A DNA stretch of 64,000 nt. Source: Merluccius polli (Eukaryota; Chordata; Actinopteri; Gadiformes; Merlucciidae). Where the stretch lies: positions 403,501 to 467,500 of the forward strand of contig JAOPHQ010003976.1 in NCBI GenBank assembly GCA_030340625.1. Reading direction: 5' to 3'. The position numbers were made by a program, and so were the translations under genes. Below are positions 1-11,580 of this stretch, piece by piece. Numbering within the stretch: position 1 is the stretch's first letter; each line of letters begins with the position of its first letter. The notes beneath the pieces were generated by a model that had not been told where the DNA came from, ran no database searches, and saw only the letters and a list, made by a program, of their open reading frames with translations.

Positions 1-246
1 GTGGACATACATTACAGATGCGGTGGACAGACATTACAGATGCGGTGGACAGACATTACAGATGCGGTGGACAGACATGACAGATGCGGTGGACAGACAT
101 GACAGATGCGGTGGAAAGACATGACAGATGCGGTGGACAGACATGACAGATGCGGTGGACAGACATTACAGATGCGGTGGACAAACATTACAGATGCGGT
201 GGGAAGACATTACAGATGCGGTGGACATACATTACAGATGCGGTGG
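1..246. repeat. 22-bp minisatellite, about 11 copies
   Basis: About eleven head-to-tail copies of a 22-bp unit (GTGGACAGACATTACAGATG plus CG). Substitutions such as ATTACAG/ATGACAG and GGACAG/GGACAT/GGAAAG vary between copies. The array starts at or before the window edge, so its true length is unknown. A 64-aa open frame across it is only a translation of the repeat. Confidence 0.95.
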
Positions 247-1144
247 CATTTCACATCGCCAAAGACATGGACAATTCCTTTGTATTTTGTAGTTTGTTAA
301 AATTGTAAACCGGGTGTGGTGTGAAAAAAATTGGAGATTGTATTTTTAGTCCCAGCTGTAATGGTCTGTAAATAAGCAGGCGGTAGACAGCGGACGTAAA
401 TCAAAATATTACTCTTTACTAGAGACAGGGGAAAAACACGGACACATGAAGTAACTAGGGAGAAAACAAGTCTCCAAAAACAGACTAACGAAGGATCCAA
501 TAATTCACAATAAATAAACCAACAGGGAGGACACTTCTCATATGCCTGAATGGATATAGACCACTCAAAGAGTGAAGTGGAGAGACCACTGAGCGGGGGG
601 TGCAGGGAAATGAGGGCATATAGACAGTTGACTAAACATAGGGTGACACTAATTACAATCAGCCCTCCTGGTAAACGGCATGAAGCGCAGTATCGTACCC
701 TCCACTGCCTCATCTCATCCATTTTCCCCTTTAACAATAGGAAACGGCTGTTTTAACACCTTGAAACACCTATTCTAGAAAAACATGTTGTTTTGAGGTT
801 ATATTGCAGGTATTACAACTTGCTGCACACTTAACATGTTGGTGACTCATCTCGTCTGTCTCACTTTTTGATTCACTGCAACTGACGTATTTTTAATATT
901 TGTTAATATAATGTGGCGTTCCAGTGCCGTACTATAGGGGAAATGCAGGGTGGATAACAGGGAGCATTTCTTCTTTGACTGATTGCTGAAATTATTAATT
1001 ATGTTTGGAAGAAGAAAACTTTTTTTAAATAATTTTTTAAAAAATAAAATTAGAAGAAAAAATAAATAAATAATTTCTCCAAAAATTCCAATAGGCCACC
1101 TAGAGGTCCCCAATAGGTGGCCTATTGGGTACCTCTGACTTAGA
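247..1144. other. Unassigned AT-rich stretch, no gene seen
   Basis: No convincing coding frame, splice context or known protein similarity is visible. A minus-strand frame at 297-737 is open for 146 codons but has no recognisable domain. A short inverted segment around 1086-1128 repeats the motif AATAGGTGGCCTATTGG. The stretch is probably old non-coding transposon or LTR-like sequence, but I cannot name it. Confidence 0.5.
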
Positions 1145-1370
1145 GGGTCGTGAGGAAGCCCCTCTCAACTGTTGAATCCAGAGACTATGAATGAGCCCAG
1201 AGACAATGCGGGTACTGATAATGTGTTCTGCTATCTGCTGCTATCACGTGACACAGCAGTCTGGCCCTATGGCCTGACCACAAGGACGTATCGACATATA
1301 GATATTCCTAGAAGGGCCTGTCTGCCAAGACAAGAAGAGGAGGTGTCGCTCACATGTTTTAGAAAGTATG
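1145..1370 (+). repeat. Dispersed repeat, copy 1 of a direct pair
   Basis: This stretch recurs in the same orientation at 2830-3045. Shared landmarks, in order, are GAGGAAGCCCCTC, GAATCCAGAGAC, CAGCAGTCTGGCCCTATGGC, CGTATCGACATATAGATATT and CACATGTTTTAGAAAGTAT. The two copies differ by small indels near their left ends. The pair could be the long terminal repeats of a small retroelement about 1.9 kb long, or two insertions of one short repeat. No primer-binding site is obvious after copy 1. Confidence 0.85.
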
Positions 1371-2829
1371 GTGTTATTTAATAACTAAACTAGAATAGGG
1401 TAAAAGATTCATGGACAGAATAATGAATGTATAAATAAAATTGATGCCGGCATCTGATGCTGAATCAAGTTTTAAAGCAGTTACATGCTATTCGACTTAT
1501 ATGTAAGAGACGAATACTGGGTGAGTTAATTTGCCCCAGTAAGATTCCAGTCTCCACTGAGCAAACTTGATTTTGAGCGCCTACGCATTTTTTATAGTTG
1601 TATGTATTTGAGTGTGGCTTGAAAGGTTATTATTTGGGTACCCGTGTCTGTTACTTGTTTCTGTGTTTTGTGTTGTTTTTTTCCTCTCCGTGTATTTGTT
1701 TTCCACTTCTCTTCTCTACTAACCGCATCTCTCCCCGTAGACACATAGTTAGGGGAAATAGTTAATACATAAATACATACACTCTTAACTACTCCTCACA
1801 TAGCCACAGACAGAGCTGACAACACAAACTAAGGAAGATGAATTTAGGATTCTCACTTCCCTAATAACCGTGTGTAAAAAGTGTTTTTGTGCTTTCCGGG
1901 ACAGATAGCAGACCCAACAGCTCAGTTACATCAGATGTACCCGTAATCCACACACATAATACTGCCTGACCGGGTACAGTACGCACCACATACAGGTCAT
2001 AAGGTCATAAACCACTCTCTGTATGGCCTTGCTCAGTTCTTGCATTACCCGAAAAGAGTGGTGGATAGGTAGAAAACAATCCGCAAACTGTTATAAGTGT
2101 GATGGAAGTCCCACCAGTGCATTCACATAAACCCTACAGCCTCACTCACAATAAAAGACAACACATCGCATGATCCACAATCACAAAGCCCCGAAACCCC
2201 TGATACCCCTCTCGTGAGTCTCTATGCATAAGATGCTTGGTAGGCATAATGTTATCTGATATTTTATTATATACAATTTAAATGTTATTAGGTAGTTATT
2301 ACAATGTAAAAACCTGATGCAGCCTCAGTGTTGCGTGTGTACCATTAGAACAAGCCCACCATTGGTTCATTTGAATACCTCCATTGTGTGGTGTTGAAAC
2401 ACTTATCTTCTATCTGGTGGTTCTTTTTGAATTATTTTAGCGTACCTTAAAGAAATCCAGTGTTTTTGTTTAACCCTCACTGTTCTTTATCAACCAGCAT
2501 AGACATTTGAATTTGAATGTCTGTCATTATTAATGAATTTTACAACAATACTTTCCATATAGCTCATCATAAAGTATAAACCCAAGCATATGCTTTATGA
2601 CACTTCTCCTATTTCGTAACTATTTACCTCTGAATGAAAGTTACAAGGTAAAATGTATTTGGTAACAACGTACTTCACATTGACTGTTGTTAACATCCTT
2701 TTGAGGAAAAATGGCTGTTTTTGCCTACTATATAATAATAACAATCATGAGAAAGCCCCTCCATAATAATAACAATCGACATATACATACACCATGATTG
2801 AACCTACTCATTACTTATGTCAACTTAAC
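1371..2829. other. Stretch between the two repeat copies, no gene seen
   Basis: AT-rich sequence with many stops in all frames and no recognisable transposon protein. A partial echo of the flanking repeat (GAGAAAGCCCCTCC) occurs near 2750. If the flanking copies are LTRs this would be a non-coding internal region, but nothing here proves it. Confidence 0.4.
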
Positions 2830-3045
2830 GGGTCACGAGGAAGCCCCTCACAACTGTGATTGAATCCAGAGACTGTGATTGAATCCAGAGACAATGGGTA
2901 CTGTGTTCTGCTATCTGCAATCACATGACACAGCAGTCTGGCCCTATGGCCTGACCACAAGGACGTATCGACATATAGATATTCCTAGAAGGGCCTGTCT
3001 GCTGAGACAGGAAGAGGAGGTGTCACTCACATGTTTTAGAAAGTA
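2830..3045 (+). repeat. Dispersed repeat, copy 2 of a direct pair
   Basis: Second copy of the repeat at 1145-1370. Its left part carries a local duplication of GTGATTGAATCCAGAGAC, and its right end runs into an AT-rich tract at 3044-3062 where copy 1 has unique sequence. The high identity through the central ~150 bp is directly visible. Confidence 0.85.
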
Positions 3046-3417
3046 TATATATAGTATATATAGAACACCTTCATTATAACGGCGAGCAGAGAAATAACAC
3101 GTCACTTATGATAGCAAGCAAAACCTTATCAATTTGAATGATGATCACTCATCACTCATTCAATCAAAAATCAGTTTTTGGCACTTTTTAATTGTGGGTG
3201 AAGATGAAGATAGCTGTTCTATCTGGCAGGTCCATCTCATCTGACTGGGTTTTCTGTTCAGCGTGCACACCTGTGTGTGTGTGTTTGTGTGTGTGTACCA
3301 GCTGCAAGATCTTCAGTGAAGGAATTCCCATGGGATCTCCTCCAGTCGTGCGCACATTCTACCACGTCCCAGCCTGTCAATCTGATTGATTTTCTATAAT
3401 CGCTACACGTGTGCACG

Positions 3418-3448
<31 letters not shown>

Positions 3449-4415
3449 ACGTAACAGCACACTTGACATGGAGGAGGAGGGGAACCAGAATTGGAAGGAA
3501 ACCGGGATCGGAAGGAAAGGAGATAAACAGAGAGAGAGATTTGAAGAGGTGGCAATGAGCCACTTTCAGCAAGGATTGTGAGTGGTTGGCTTAGACTGCC
3601 GTTTGTGTGTGTGCTGGTTGTATGAGCTTATGCCAAAATAAGCTCATTAGCATCACAGGAAGCAGGGCTGAAATTCACAAATTCATTAGTTCAACCATTT
3701 GCATCTCGCTTTCCTTTGCAACTATGTGTGTGTGTGTGTGTGTGTTCCCGTCTTGCCCATTTATATGTGTTGGCTACGCTGGCTGCAGGCTCTGAAGCCC
3801 ACTCCTTACCTGCGTCTTTTGTCATTGGCCCACCACCACCCAAAACCACCACCACCACCACCCTGGTTGAATCAAAATGTCCCCACACCGCTATGCTAAG
3901 GTTTGAGTTCCATCCCAATTCATGTTCAAAGGGGCTGAAGTTAGAGAGAAGTACAGAGTGACAATTACCGCAACAAAGGCATGACCGACAGGGAGAGAAG
4001 CTTTAATTGAGTTAAAATTGAGTTTCTGAATAGATCATTCTGTTAATTTTAGAATAAATATAGTGCTTTTCTCTCAGCATGTGCTCTCGCCCATAAGAAA
4101 AAAGATTTGAAATCTCTCTTATGGATTCTAGCAACAGCTTTGCACTTTTTTCTGCTTTTTTTATTTATCCTTCATTCTTTTCCTGCCAATTTTAGCCAAA
4201 CGTCAATGCAATGCCATCATCGGATTTGTAAAGTTGCCATTGCAAATCTATACTCAATACCTAATGAACGTATGTACGTATACATAAAAAGTATACCTAT
4301 GTACACATTAAATAATTGAATACATTTAAACTGTTTGGATGGTTTGGTTATCAAATTCATAATAACCAAGACGTATATACATCACAACCAATATATAACA
4401 TATAATACATCAGAT
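3046..4415. other. Non-coding stretch with CA/GT microsatellites
   Basis: Contains GT or CA dinucleotide tracts at about 3268-3297, 3412-3450 and 3724-3745, and an ACC/CCA-rich tract near 3833-3862. Short open frames here are dinucleotide translations. No gene is seen. Confidence 0.7.
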
Positions 4416-5080
4416 ATACCAAGTCAAGTCAATTTAATTTGTATACCTTTAATCACAGTCACAGTCTCAAAGGGCTTTATGAGCGTTGAGTATTTTAGTT
4501 AGAGTCTCAAAGGGCAAATATTTATGACACCCCCTAACCCTAGCCCCCCAAAGGGCAAGATAAAGCTCCCTTAATTATCAAGGAAGAAACCTTGAGAAGG
4601 AACACTGGTATGGTTATGAGTGCAATGGGTGCCATAGTATTACAAGCAATCATTTTAAGTTTAATTTTAAAAAAAATAAAATGAGTATTGTTCATGGTGA
4701 TGAGGTGCTGGCTGGTGAACAAGCTGGTAGCTGTCAGGTGGGGTGCCAGGCATCCAGTCATGATCACAGCAACACACTAAAACAGAGACAGCATTATGGT
4801 AAGATGGAGCAGGTTGGATAGGGAACATGTAGGAAACCTCTAATCTAGTACCTATCTGCAGCAGGAGTAGGCTAGTGCTGGATAACAGGTCAATTTAACT
4901 GTAATGAGAGCTGAGGGACACTCCTAGGAGCCAATTGAGAGAGCAAAGAGGTAGGTTTTAAGTTTGGAATTTAATTTTTCAGCAGTCGGCAGGCTGTCCC
5001 ACAGATGGGCGCTCGGTAAGAGACGCTTTGTGTCCTACTGATTTCTTTTTATCTTTTGGGATTGATAGAAGACCAGCTCC

Positions 5081-5365
5081 TCAAAACCGGAGGGGCCGAG
5101 AAGAACAATAAGGAATAAAAAGGTCCTTCAGGCCAGATGGTGCTAATCCATGCAGGATTTTATAGGTAAGTAGTAGCACCTTAAAGTTTGACCCGGTATT
5201 AATTGGAAGCCAGTGGAAGGAGGAGTGAATAGGAGTAATTTGGTCGTATTTCCTGGTTCTACTTAGGAGTCTAGCACCGGCGTTCTGCACAAGCTTCAGG
5301 CTTTTTGAAGTGGAGTTGAGTAAACCAGAGAACAGTGCATTACAGTAATCTATTCTTTTTAGCAA
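5081..5365 (-). pseudogene. L2-type LINE, C-terminal reverse transcriptase region
   Basis: A 94-codon minus-strand frame carries the conserved L2 order RIDYCNALFSGL, LVQNAGARLLSRTRK, ITPIHSSFHWLPI and FKVLLLTYKILHGLAPSGL. This is the thumb and C-terminal part of the polyprotein whose palm is at 5518-6127. About 150 bp of frame-shifted sequence separates the two. It is a relic with no sign of host use. Confidence 0.85.
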
Positions 5366-5517
5366 TGTTTCTAAGTTGAAATAATGCAGTTCTGGTAATA
5401 CTTTTTACATATCAATAAAAAAAGCATACAGTTTGACACAGGCATTTGGGGAAATAGCAGAGCCCTTAAAACACAGTGTGACATCTTCAAATTGTGTTCG
5501 TTGTTGCTTCGGGCCGA

Positions 5518-6127
5518 TCAGCTCAGTTTTCCCTGCAAGTAGTTTTGGGACATCCATCTTTTATTTGCCAGGCAAGATTTAACTTTCTGCATCTTGGAGG
5601 AGTCGTTCGATCCAATAGGAATGTAGATTCGAGTGTTGTCAGCATTATAGTTCAAGCTAATTCCATAGCTGCGAATAATATCGCCAAGAGGAAGCATGTA
5701 GATTGCAAAGAGCAGTGGACCAAGGACCGACCCTTGGGGAAGACCAAAGCTTAGGTTGCTGTGTTTAAATGTTGAATCTTCACAAATATCAAATTGCATT
5801 CTGTTTGTGAGATAGGATCTAAACCAGAGAAGAGCCGAGCCTTTGATGCCAACATAGTGTTTAAGATGATCAAGAAGAATGCTATGGTCGATTGTGTCGA
5901 AGGTGGTACTAAGGTCAAGCAGCACCAGCAGGGAGCTTGCATTGCTGTCCATGGTAAAGAGAAGATAATTTACCACTCTGGTCAGCAGTTTCAGTGGAAT
6001 AGAAAGTCCTTAACCCAGACTGAAAGGGTTCAAATAAGTTGGTCGTCATAAGGTGATTGATGGTTCGGTTAACTACAATTATTTCCAGTACTTTAGAAAC
6101 TGCACAAAGATTGCACTGTAAATTCAA
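5518..6127 (-). pseudogene. L2-type reverse transcriptase, broken palm domain
   Basis: The minus-strand translation shows RT motif A (LVLLDLSTTFDTIDHSILL) and motif B (GLPQGSVLGPLLFAIYMLPLG, where PQGSVLGPLLF is the diagnostic core). Motif C, normally YADD, reads YNADN, so a catalytic aspartate is lost. The upstream piece (6127-5915) carries SKVLE and FQSG...STETA, typical of the segment before motif A, but in another frame. This is a degraded reverse transcriptase of a target-primed retrotransposon. Family features come from established knowledge of LINE RTs; the frame breaks are seen directly. Confidence 0.85.
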
Positions 6128-6420
6128 AATGGCTGGCTTCCTGTTGGACTTAGGGTATAGGGACCCATAGGCTTTTTTGTAAGTCTGGAGATGTTACATC
6201 TGCCTACCAAATCTAAAACAAATTCAAAGGTGGGGGCTTTGACTTTGAAAACTGTTAGAGGGCGCTATCGAGCCAACTTGCCACACCCAAGCCCAAGACC
6301 CATATCACATACCGATATGTGCCAGCTCTGATGCGTGTGCAAATTTTCATGACTTTCCGAGCACCCCTTAGCACCTCAAAAATGTGTTTGAAATCAGCCT
6401 AAACAAACAAACAATAATAA
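6128..6420 (+). repeat. Fish interspersed repeat with GGCGCTATCGAGCC core
   Basis: The layout AATGGCTGGCTTCCTGTTGG, GGGCGCTATCGAGCC, GCCACACCCA, then GTGTGCAAATTTTCATGA and a poly-A/AATAATAATAA end matches a short interspersed repeat I recall as common in teleost DNA. It abuts the 5' end of the L2 LINE relic. I give no family name. There is no coding capacity. Confidence 0.55.
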
Positions 6421-6851
6421 TAAGCCGTTTTATTAGGTTTTCATAGGAAACAGACATTCATCGATTCAATTAAAATGTGTGATCTCATGCTGTGCAATCT
6501 TTGAATATGGTTAGAAAAAAAACCCTCATAATAAAGGTTGAAAGCGGCAACAGTTTGCATTAACAGTAATTAGCACTCCTTAAAATAAACAAACACAAAC
6601 AATACACTACGACATATAGACCCATGTGTAAGCATTGAGTTGAGAATTTGTTATTTAGTCACAATTATGGAAAATAAAGTCAGATGTATGAGTTTTTTCA
6701 AGTAGAGCAATGTATTAAGTGTTGTACTGTATATGTAGGTCTTGTGAGTAGGTGTGACACACTTGTAGAACTTGTAGAAATTGACCTCACATCCCATTGG
6801 TCGTTCTTGACCTCACATCCCATTGGTCATTCTTGATCTCAAATCTCCATA
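6421..6851. other. AT-rich stretch with a short tandem duplication
   Basis: No gene is seen. About 2.5 copies of a 26-bp unit (TTGACCTCACATCCCATTGG plus TCGTTC) lie at 6780-6840. Confidence 0.6.
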
Positions 6852-7020
6852 GAAAACACTACAGAACATCCTAGCAACGACCTAGAACACCTTAGCAACC
6901 ACCCAGAACACCACAGAAACAACCTAGAACACCTTAGTAACCACCCAGAACACCCTAGCAACCACCCAGAACACCATAGAAACAACCTAGAACACCCTAG
7001 GAACCACGTAGAACCTAGAA
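6852..7020. repeat. Degenerate minisatellite based on AACACCCTAGCAACCACCC
   Basis: Tandem variants of an approximately 19-20-bp unit (CCTAGCAACCACCCAGAACA) with many substitutions. Alternate copies change CCTAGCAACC to CATAGAAACA, giving a hint of a two-unit higher order. The minus-strand frame through it (GCSGWLLRCSRLF repeats) is not a gene. Confidence 0.85.
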
Positions 7021-7745
7021 CCCAATAGCAAACCAACGAGAACCCAGTTTTCTGTGTATTCATATGGGCCGGTGAAACGGAGGTTGCGTAAAATGATGAC
7101 ATGACCTCGATTTACACATGGCAATTGTTGTTTCAAACATTGAGCATGTGCCAGAAAACCACAAACAATGGCAGACTTACCGGTGTGTTTACCGGTGTGT
7201 TTATGTCTGGCTAGTATTGTTAGATTTAAGTGCATGTTGACAACTCAACATAGCATTACTTTGACATGTTGTGTTGTTGTATTCGCCACTCAAGAAGAAG
7301 CCTATCATTACACATGCTCCTAATGTTCTTCTGTGGTGTTTGACATGAAGTTTTATCACCACCTACTGGCCTTGCATTATTATGTGAGCATTTTAAAATA
7401 GTTTTTGCAATATTTTCCATAATACCATTGGTGTGGACTAAGTGAAGAAACTGAGGATTTATTAACACCTGAGTCAGGCAAAGAATGATATGGCAACAGG
7501 CAGGTAGTCAGACAGGCAGGGGTACACCTGTTTCAGCCATTGTGGTTAGCTTATGTCTCCGGCTCCTTGAATTGTGTATTCAAGTTATATCTCTTGTGTG
7601 TATTTTTGGCTTGTCTCTAACTTTGTCTCCCTGTGCCACAGGATCATTGTTTGTCTATCTGCCTGCCTGCCTGTTCATCTCCCTGCCTGCCATTCAGCAA
7701 TTCAGTCTGCCGGTCACTAGCTTCCCAGCCACTCTCTGCTCCGCC
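7021..7745. other. Non-coding stretch, no gene seen
   Basis: Contains a direct repeat ACCGGTGTGTTTA at 7180-7203 and CTGCCTGC-rich sequence at 7655-7690. The 118-codon plus frame at 7485-7841 is low-complexity and hydrophobic without recognisable motifs, so I do not call it a gene. Confidence 0.55.
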
Positions 7746-8160
7746 TTAAAGGTACAGTACGTCTTAAAGGTACACCACACAATTTCGACTGTTCCAGGCT
7801 TCTTTCCGCTTGCCCTCCCCCCTGTGCGCTATTGGGCGTGATTTCAGCACCTTCAGCGGACACGCCCCAGCGCTTCAGAGCAGAGAATAACGCTTATTCT
7901 TTCACGATTTTGAAACCTAATTTTATTTATTTATTTTATTTCTCTATAGAGAGGAGAGAAGTGCTGCTACCTGACGGTTTTGCTTGGAAGCCCCTGTCTC
8001 CTGGGCAGGTAGACACCGCTAGACACCGGTGATCACGTCTTTAGTTCAACTTTAGTTCATGTCACATCACTTATTCAGAGAATGAATGTCTGTTGAATAT
8101 CCAATATCTTTCTAACTTAAAAAAAAAATTACACATTTGCACCCCTAAAGACCACTACAC
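7746..8160. repeat. Interspersed repeat sharing modules with two other sites
   Basis: Begins with a doubled AAAGGTACA(G/C) motif common at the ends of fish interspersed repeats. Positions 8000-8026 match 17337-17363 perfectly on the opposite strand. Positions 8095-8118 match 40950-40973 perfectly on the same strand. These exact matches show that the segment is built from dispersed sequence. It is non-coding. Confidence 0.6.
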
Positions 8161-9179
8161 TATAAGTACACCTTGTTAAAATAGCAACATTTTCAGACAA
8201 TACACAATATAGTCTGGCTCCATCTCATGAAACTGTTTTAAAAAAAAGTGTCTTTTTGAGCATCCGAAAAAGCTTGTCATCAATAAATGGTAATATACTA
8301 CTGGCAGACAGACACTTGGGGACAGTGGTTCTGTTTGGTGGAGGTGTCTGGTGTTTGGTAATCCTATGTGTGGTTGGATAAGTGGTGTGTTAATTCATCT
8401 TGGTAATCCTACCATCGCCCATAACTTTGCGTGCTAGGCTGTGCTGTCTCATTCTGTTTGTTGTCAGCCCTTCCTTAGTAGGATTATCGGATTAACCCAA
8501 TTGAATATTTCAGAAATTCAACTTCTTGTAACACTGCTCTATGGGGGAATTTGACTGGTGTAATCATTTAAAAGTGAATGCCTGAAATCAACCGTTAGAT
8601 ACAGACTATACTTCCCAGGGGTTGTAATATCGATTAATCGAACAATCTAACTAAATCTGATAAATCCTTGGTAACTTTTCTCCCAGTCACCTTTGGTGAA
8701 ACCTTTGGAGTCATCATCAAAATGCGTGGTTTTACAATCGAATATAGTCCACTCTTCACAAATATATTTTTGCGTCAGTAAAGAAATGCTGCTATTAAGC
8801 TGATTGGGTGTTTTAGGTAGTCAACCCTCCCCCCCAATAAATGACAAATCGGAGGCAGCAGGAGATGTCTTTCAAGTCTGAGGGAGTGTTTTTTTCCCCG
8901 TTCTCAACATACATGGCAGCAAATAGCACTCAAGGTAGGTTGAGAATTACTAAAACCGTGTACCGCCTACGCACACATTTCTCCTCAAAGCTGGGACATC
9001 TCCTAGAATTGCAGCTATTCAAATCTGTGTGTGCGTTTGTGTCAGAAGAGAGTGAGAGAGGCATTAAGGGGTGAAACTAAGTGTCTGTAAACACAAACAC
9101 AGAGACATAAACACGTATCTCATCTCATTCTGAAAGTATTCTGAAAATGTGTTAATGCATGAAAAAGTTACAAAGAAGT
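8161..9179. other. Non-coding stretch, no gene seen
   Basis: Mixed AT-rich sequence without an open frame longer than 77 codons and without recognisable domains or repeats of note. Confidence 0.55.
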
Positions 9180-9345
9180 GTCTTTATCTCTCCTCACAGT
9201 TAAAAAGTCCCTCTCTCTCACTCTTCCTCTCTCTCCTTCTCACAGTAAAGATGTCTCTCTCTCTCTCGCTCTCTCTCCCATCCTCACAGTAAAGATGTCA
9301 CTTTCTCTCTCTCTCTGTCTCTCTGTCTCTCTAGACAGTAGATGT
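9180..9345 (+). repeat. CT-rich minisatellite, about three copies of a 55-bp unit
   Basis: Units contain CCTCACAGT(T/A)AA(A)GATGTC followed by a run of CTCTCT. Three recognisable copies start near 9190, 9240 and 9285. The pyrimidine-rich plus strand makes an 87-aa serine/leucine frame with no meaning as a protein. Confidence 0.8.
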
Positions 9346-10335
9346 AGATCTCCGAAAACCACTAAGAGATACAGTGCCTCGGGAGCGGATGTTGTAATAC
9401 CCACTTGTCACGGACTTCCGCTATTCTGCAACGTTATGTGAAAAGGGCCTATTGTCCTGAAAAGGCATGGGAGCAGGCTGGGCCTGGTCAGAGGCAGCCT
9501 TAAGCATCTGGGGCCTGTTTCAAGAGCTAATGTGCGAAGAAAAAAAAACATAAAAGAGAAAAAAAAGTGAGGATTCAAGTTGGTTTGCATCAATAATGGT
9601 ATATTTTCGGACTTCAACTTAAATGCATTATGTGCACTTTCAACATCATGAATAGCTCAACATAGAAAAAATCCAAATAATTCAAACAAACAATTACAAA
9701 CAATTAAAAACTGAAAAAATTACATTTTTGCGCAAAAATCATTGTTTTCAATGTTTTTAATCATCTCAGTTGTAGGATTGTCATCGTGTGGTGCTTGTTC
9801 ATCAAACAATAAAGTTTAGTCATCATTATCGCCATCTGTTTGAGTAGAAGGATTCTCATTTCCATTGTTCTGATTAGCAGCATCTCCAGTTGTTTGGCTA
9901 GCATGCTGTGACAGTGGTGCAGGTGCAGTTGTCGGCAGGCCTTTTACAGTCAAGTTCAGTGAAGTCAAGTTCAAGTAAAGTTCAGCAGATGTTTTGTTTT
10001 GAATATTGTAGCGTCCTGGAGGTGCCCCGCGTCCATACCTCCCAGCATGCTTTGAGAGACTATTAAATCTAGACTTTTTCTGTTATTTTTCTTGTTATTC
10101 ATGCACTGTTCTAGGATTATTTAACGCTAAATAATTGTTTATAGAGATTCTTTTAATTATGTGTATTTGCTTTAGTTTGAGAATTTACTAGTTCGTATTA
10201 GTTGACACAGTTAGTAAAATGACCTGCCTACCATTTTTGCTATAAACATTGAATTGCTAACTGGTTTTAACTGCAATGAAAGCTGGCTGTTAGCTTTGAA
10301 ACGGTGACCAGTGTGTTATCTTTGATTGACGTAAC
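9346..10335. other. Non-coding stretch, no gene seen
   Basis: Contains an A-rich tract at 9541-9567, a short CAAACAATTACAAACAATTA repetition near 9685-9705 and a GGGGCCTGTTTCA motif of the kind found at ends of interspersed repeats. There is no coding evidence. Confidence 0.5.
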
Positions 10336-10370
10336 CACATATATATATGTATATATGTATATATATATAT

Positions 10371-10818
10371 ACGGGGGGAGGGGGGGGGGGGGGGGGGGGG
10401 GGTGCGCGATTGTTGACTGGAGGGGGAGAGGTGCGCGATTGTCGCCGGGGGGGGGGGGGGGGGGGGTCAGTAATGATGACACCGCGAATACGGACGTTTA
10501 GCATCTTTTTTTAAATATATATTTTTTAAGAGGCCCCTGATTGGCCGAGGCCTCGGGCTGAAGCCCAGGTAAGCCCGTGCATTAAGGCGCCACTGCCCAG
10601 ACCTACGACCGACGGGGGGGGGGGGGCGCCGGGCAGAGGACGCAGCCGTTCCGCAGCACAGCCGTTCCGCGGCGCTTACCTTCCTTGGTGGAAATCCGGT
10701 ATAGACCCAGCTCCCAACCCAACTTTGACAATAGATTAACGGCGATAATTTTTTTATCGCCCGATAAGAGTCTCGCGTTATCGCAGCGCGTTAACGCCGA
10801 TAATGGCCCACCACTAAT
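10371..10818 (-). mobile_element. TA-flanked G-run-rich interspersed element, copy 1
   Basis: Read on the minus strand this begins with AGTGGTGGGCC, then TTATCGGCGTTAACGCGCTG, AAGTTGGGTTGGGAGCTGGG, TATACCGGAT and a long C-run minisatellite. The same order appears on the plus strand at 16735-17905. Both ends abut (TA)n tracts (10336-10370 and 10819-10833), so it probably inserted into a TA microsatellite. A foreign segment at about 10470-10597, ending GGCGCCACTG, interrupts it and resembles the end of the hAT-like element at 37300. No coding capacity is present. I cannot assign the superfamily. Confidence 0.7.
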
Positions 10819-11261
10819 ATATATATATATGTGGGTAAATTATTCAATGCTTGTGTGTCAGTCGGGGGCCCTTTGGGAGGGCCCGGTTTCAGTTGAAACA
10901 GGTGAAACATAGCCAAGGCCGCCAATGGGCCTGGTGGTGGTATAGTCGCCGAGGCTGGTAGCAGTGTAGGGGCCGAGGCGGGTAGCGGAGAGTAACACGG
11001 ATATGGATGGGCATCCTTTGGCTGCGGCAGAGCCAGAGGCAGGCGAGGGTCAGGTTGCTGCGGAGCCAGATGGGAGGAATCAGTCGGCAGACGCCGGGGA
11101 AAGTCAGAAAGGACAGCCTGAGGACACTGGTTCCCTATAGGGGGAAAGCTGGTCCGTGGATAGATAGTGGGAAAAAGCAAGACCCAATTGCTGATGATAC
11201 TGATAATAATGAATGAAAGCATAATTGCATAAATAGGAAGCAAAAGAAGGACAGTAAAAGG

Positions 11262-11447
11262 GTGAAAAGTAAAATGACATCATCACAACAAATGAGTACC
11301 GCTGACCACTCTGACCGTGAATATGAATCCTCAGATTCTTTACTCCCAGACGACCAGAGAAGAAATGGCTATAGCCTCGAACAGGTTAAAACATTTCTTG
11401 AAATGACAAAGAGGAAAAGGGTCGTCCTTGACGATTTTTTTACCTAA
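11262..11447 (+). pseudogene. LINE (L1/Tx1-type) ORF1 C-terminal remnant
   Basis: A 61-codon frame, serine- and aspartate-rich at first (SDREYESSDSLLPDD), then YSLEQVKTFLEMTKRKRV. The last part resembles the conserved end of ORF1 in fish Tx1/L1-like LINEs (pattern YS-x-E-x-I/V-K-x-F-L-x-x-TK). The frame stops shortly after DDFF, where the usual ORF1 continues a little further. This is recognition by pattern, not by alignment. Confidence 0.5.
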
Positions 11448-11580
11448 TAGGCTATTGTTTATTGAATGTGCCAAATGGTTAATGACACAGCAAGGTTTAG
11501 ACGGTCTGGTGGAAAAATGAAGTGTCAAAATAAGAGTGTAAAGTATAGAGTGTGGATCTTTCTTATCCTACTTCTCGCAA

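Larger units (their letters stand above)
4416..6127 (-). mobile_element. L2-type non-LTR retrotransposon (LINE), decayed, minus strand
   Basis: A 5'-truncated LINE read right to left. On the minus strand it encodes, in order, the pre-palm part of a reverse transcriptase (about 6127-5915), the palm with motifs A and B (5976-5518) and the C-terminal region with the DYCNAL, ARLL and HWLP landmarks (5365-5081). About 0.65 kb of non-coding 3' region follows, down to 4416. Each part sits in a different frame with stops between, so the element cannot be active. The order and motifs fit L2-clade LINEs of fish. The exact subfamily name is not established here. Confidence 0.85.

Noticed and set aside
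1..246. A CRISPR-like array at the left edge (also considered at 28450, 33208 and 62700)
   Set aside because: Units are head-to-tail with no unique spacers between repeats, and the context is a eukaryotic transposon-rich genome. These are minisatellites.
1145..3045. A proven LTR retrotransposon
   Set aside because: The direct repeats are clear, but no primer site, purine tract, coding region or target duplication was found, so only a repeat pair is claimed.
10796..11243. A 150-codon proline-rich minus frame
   Set aside because: It is antisense to the L1/Tx1-type ORF1 remnant, whose alanine/glycine/glutamate codons read as proline-rich on the other strand.
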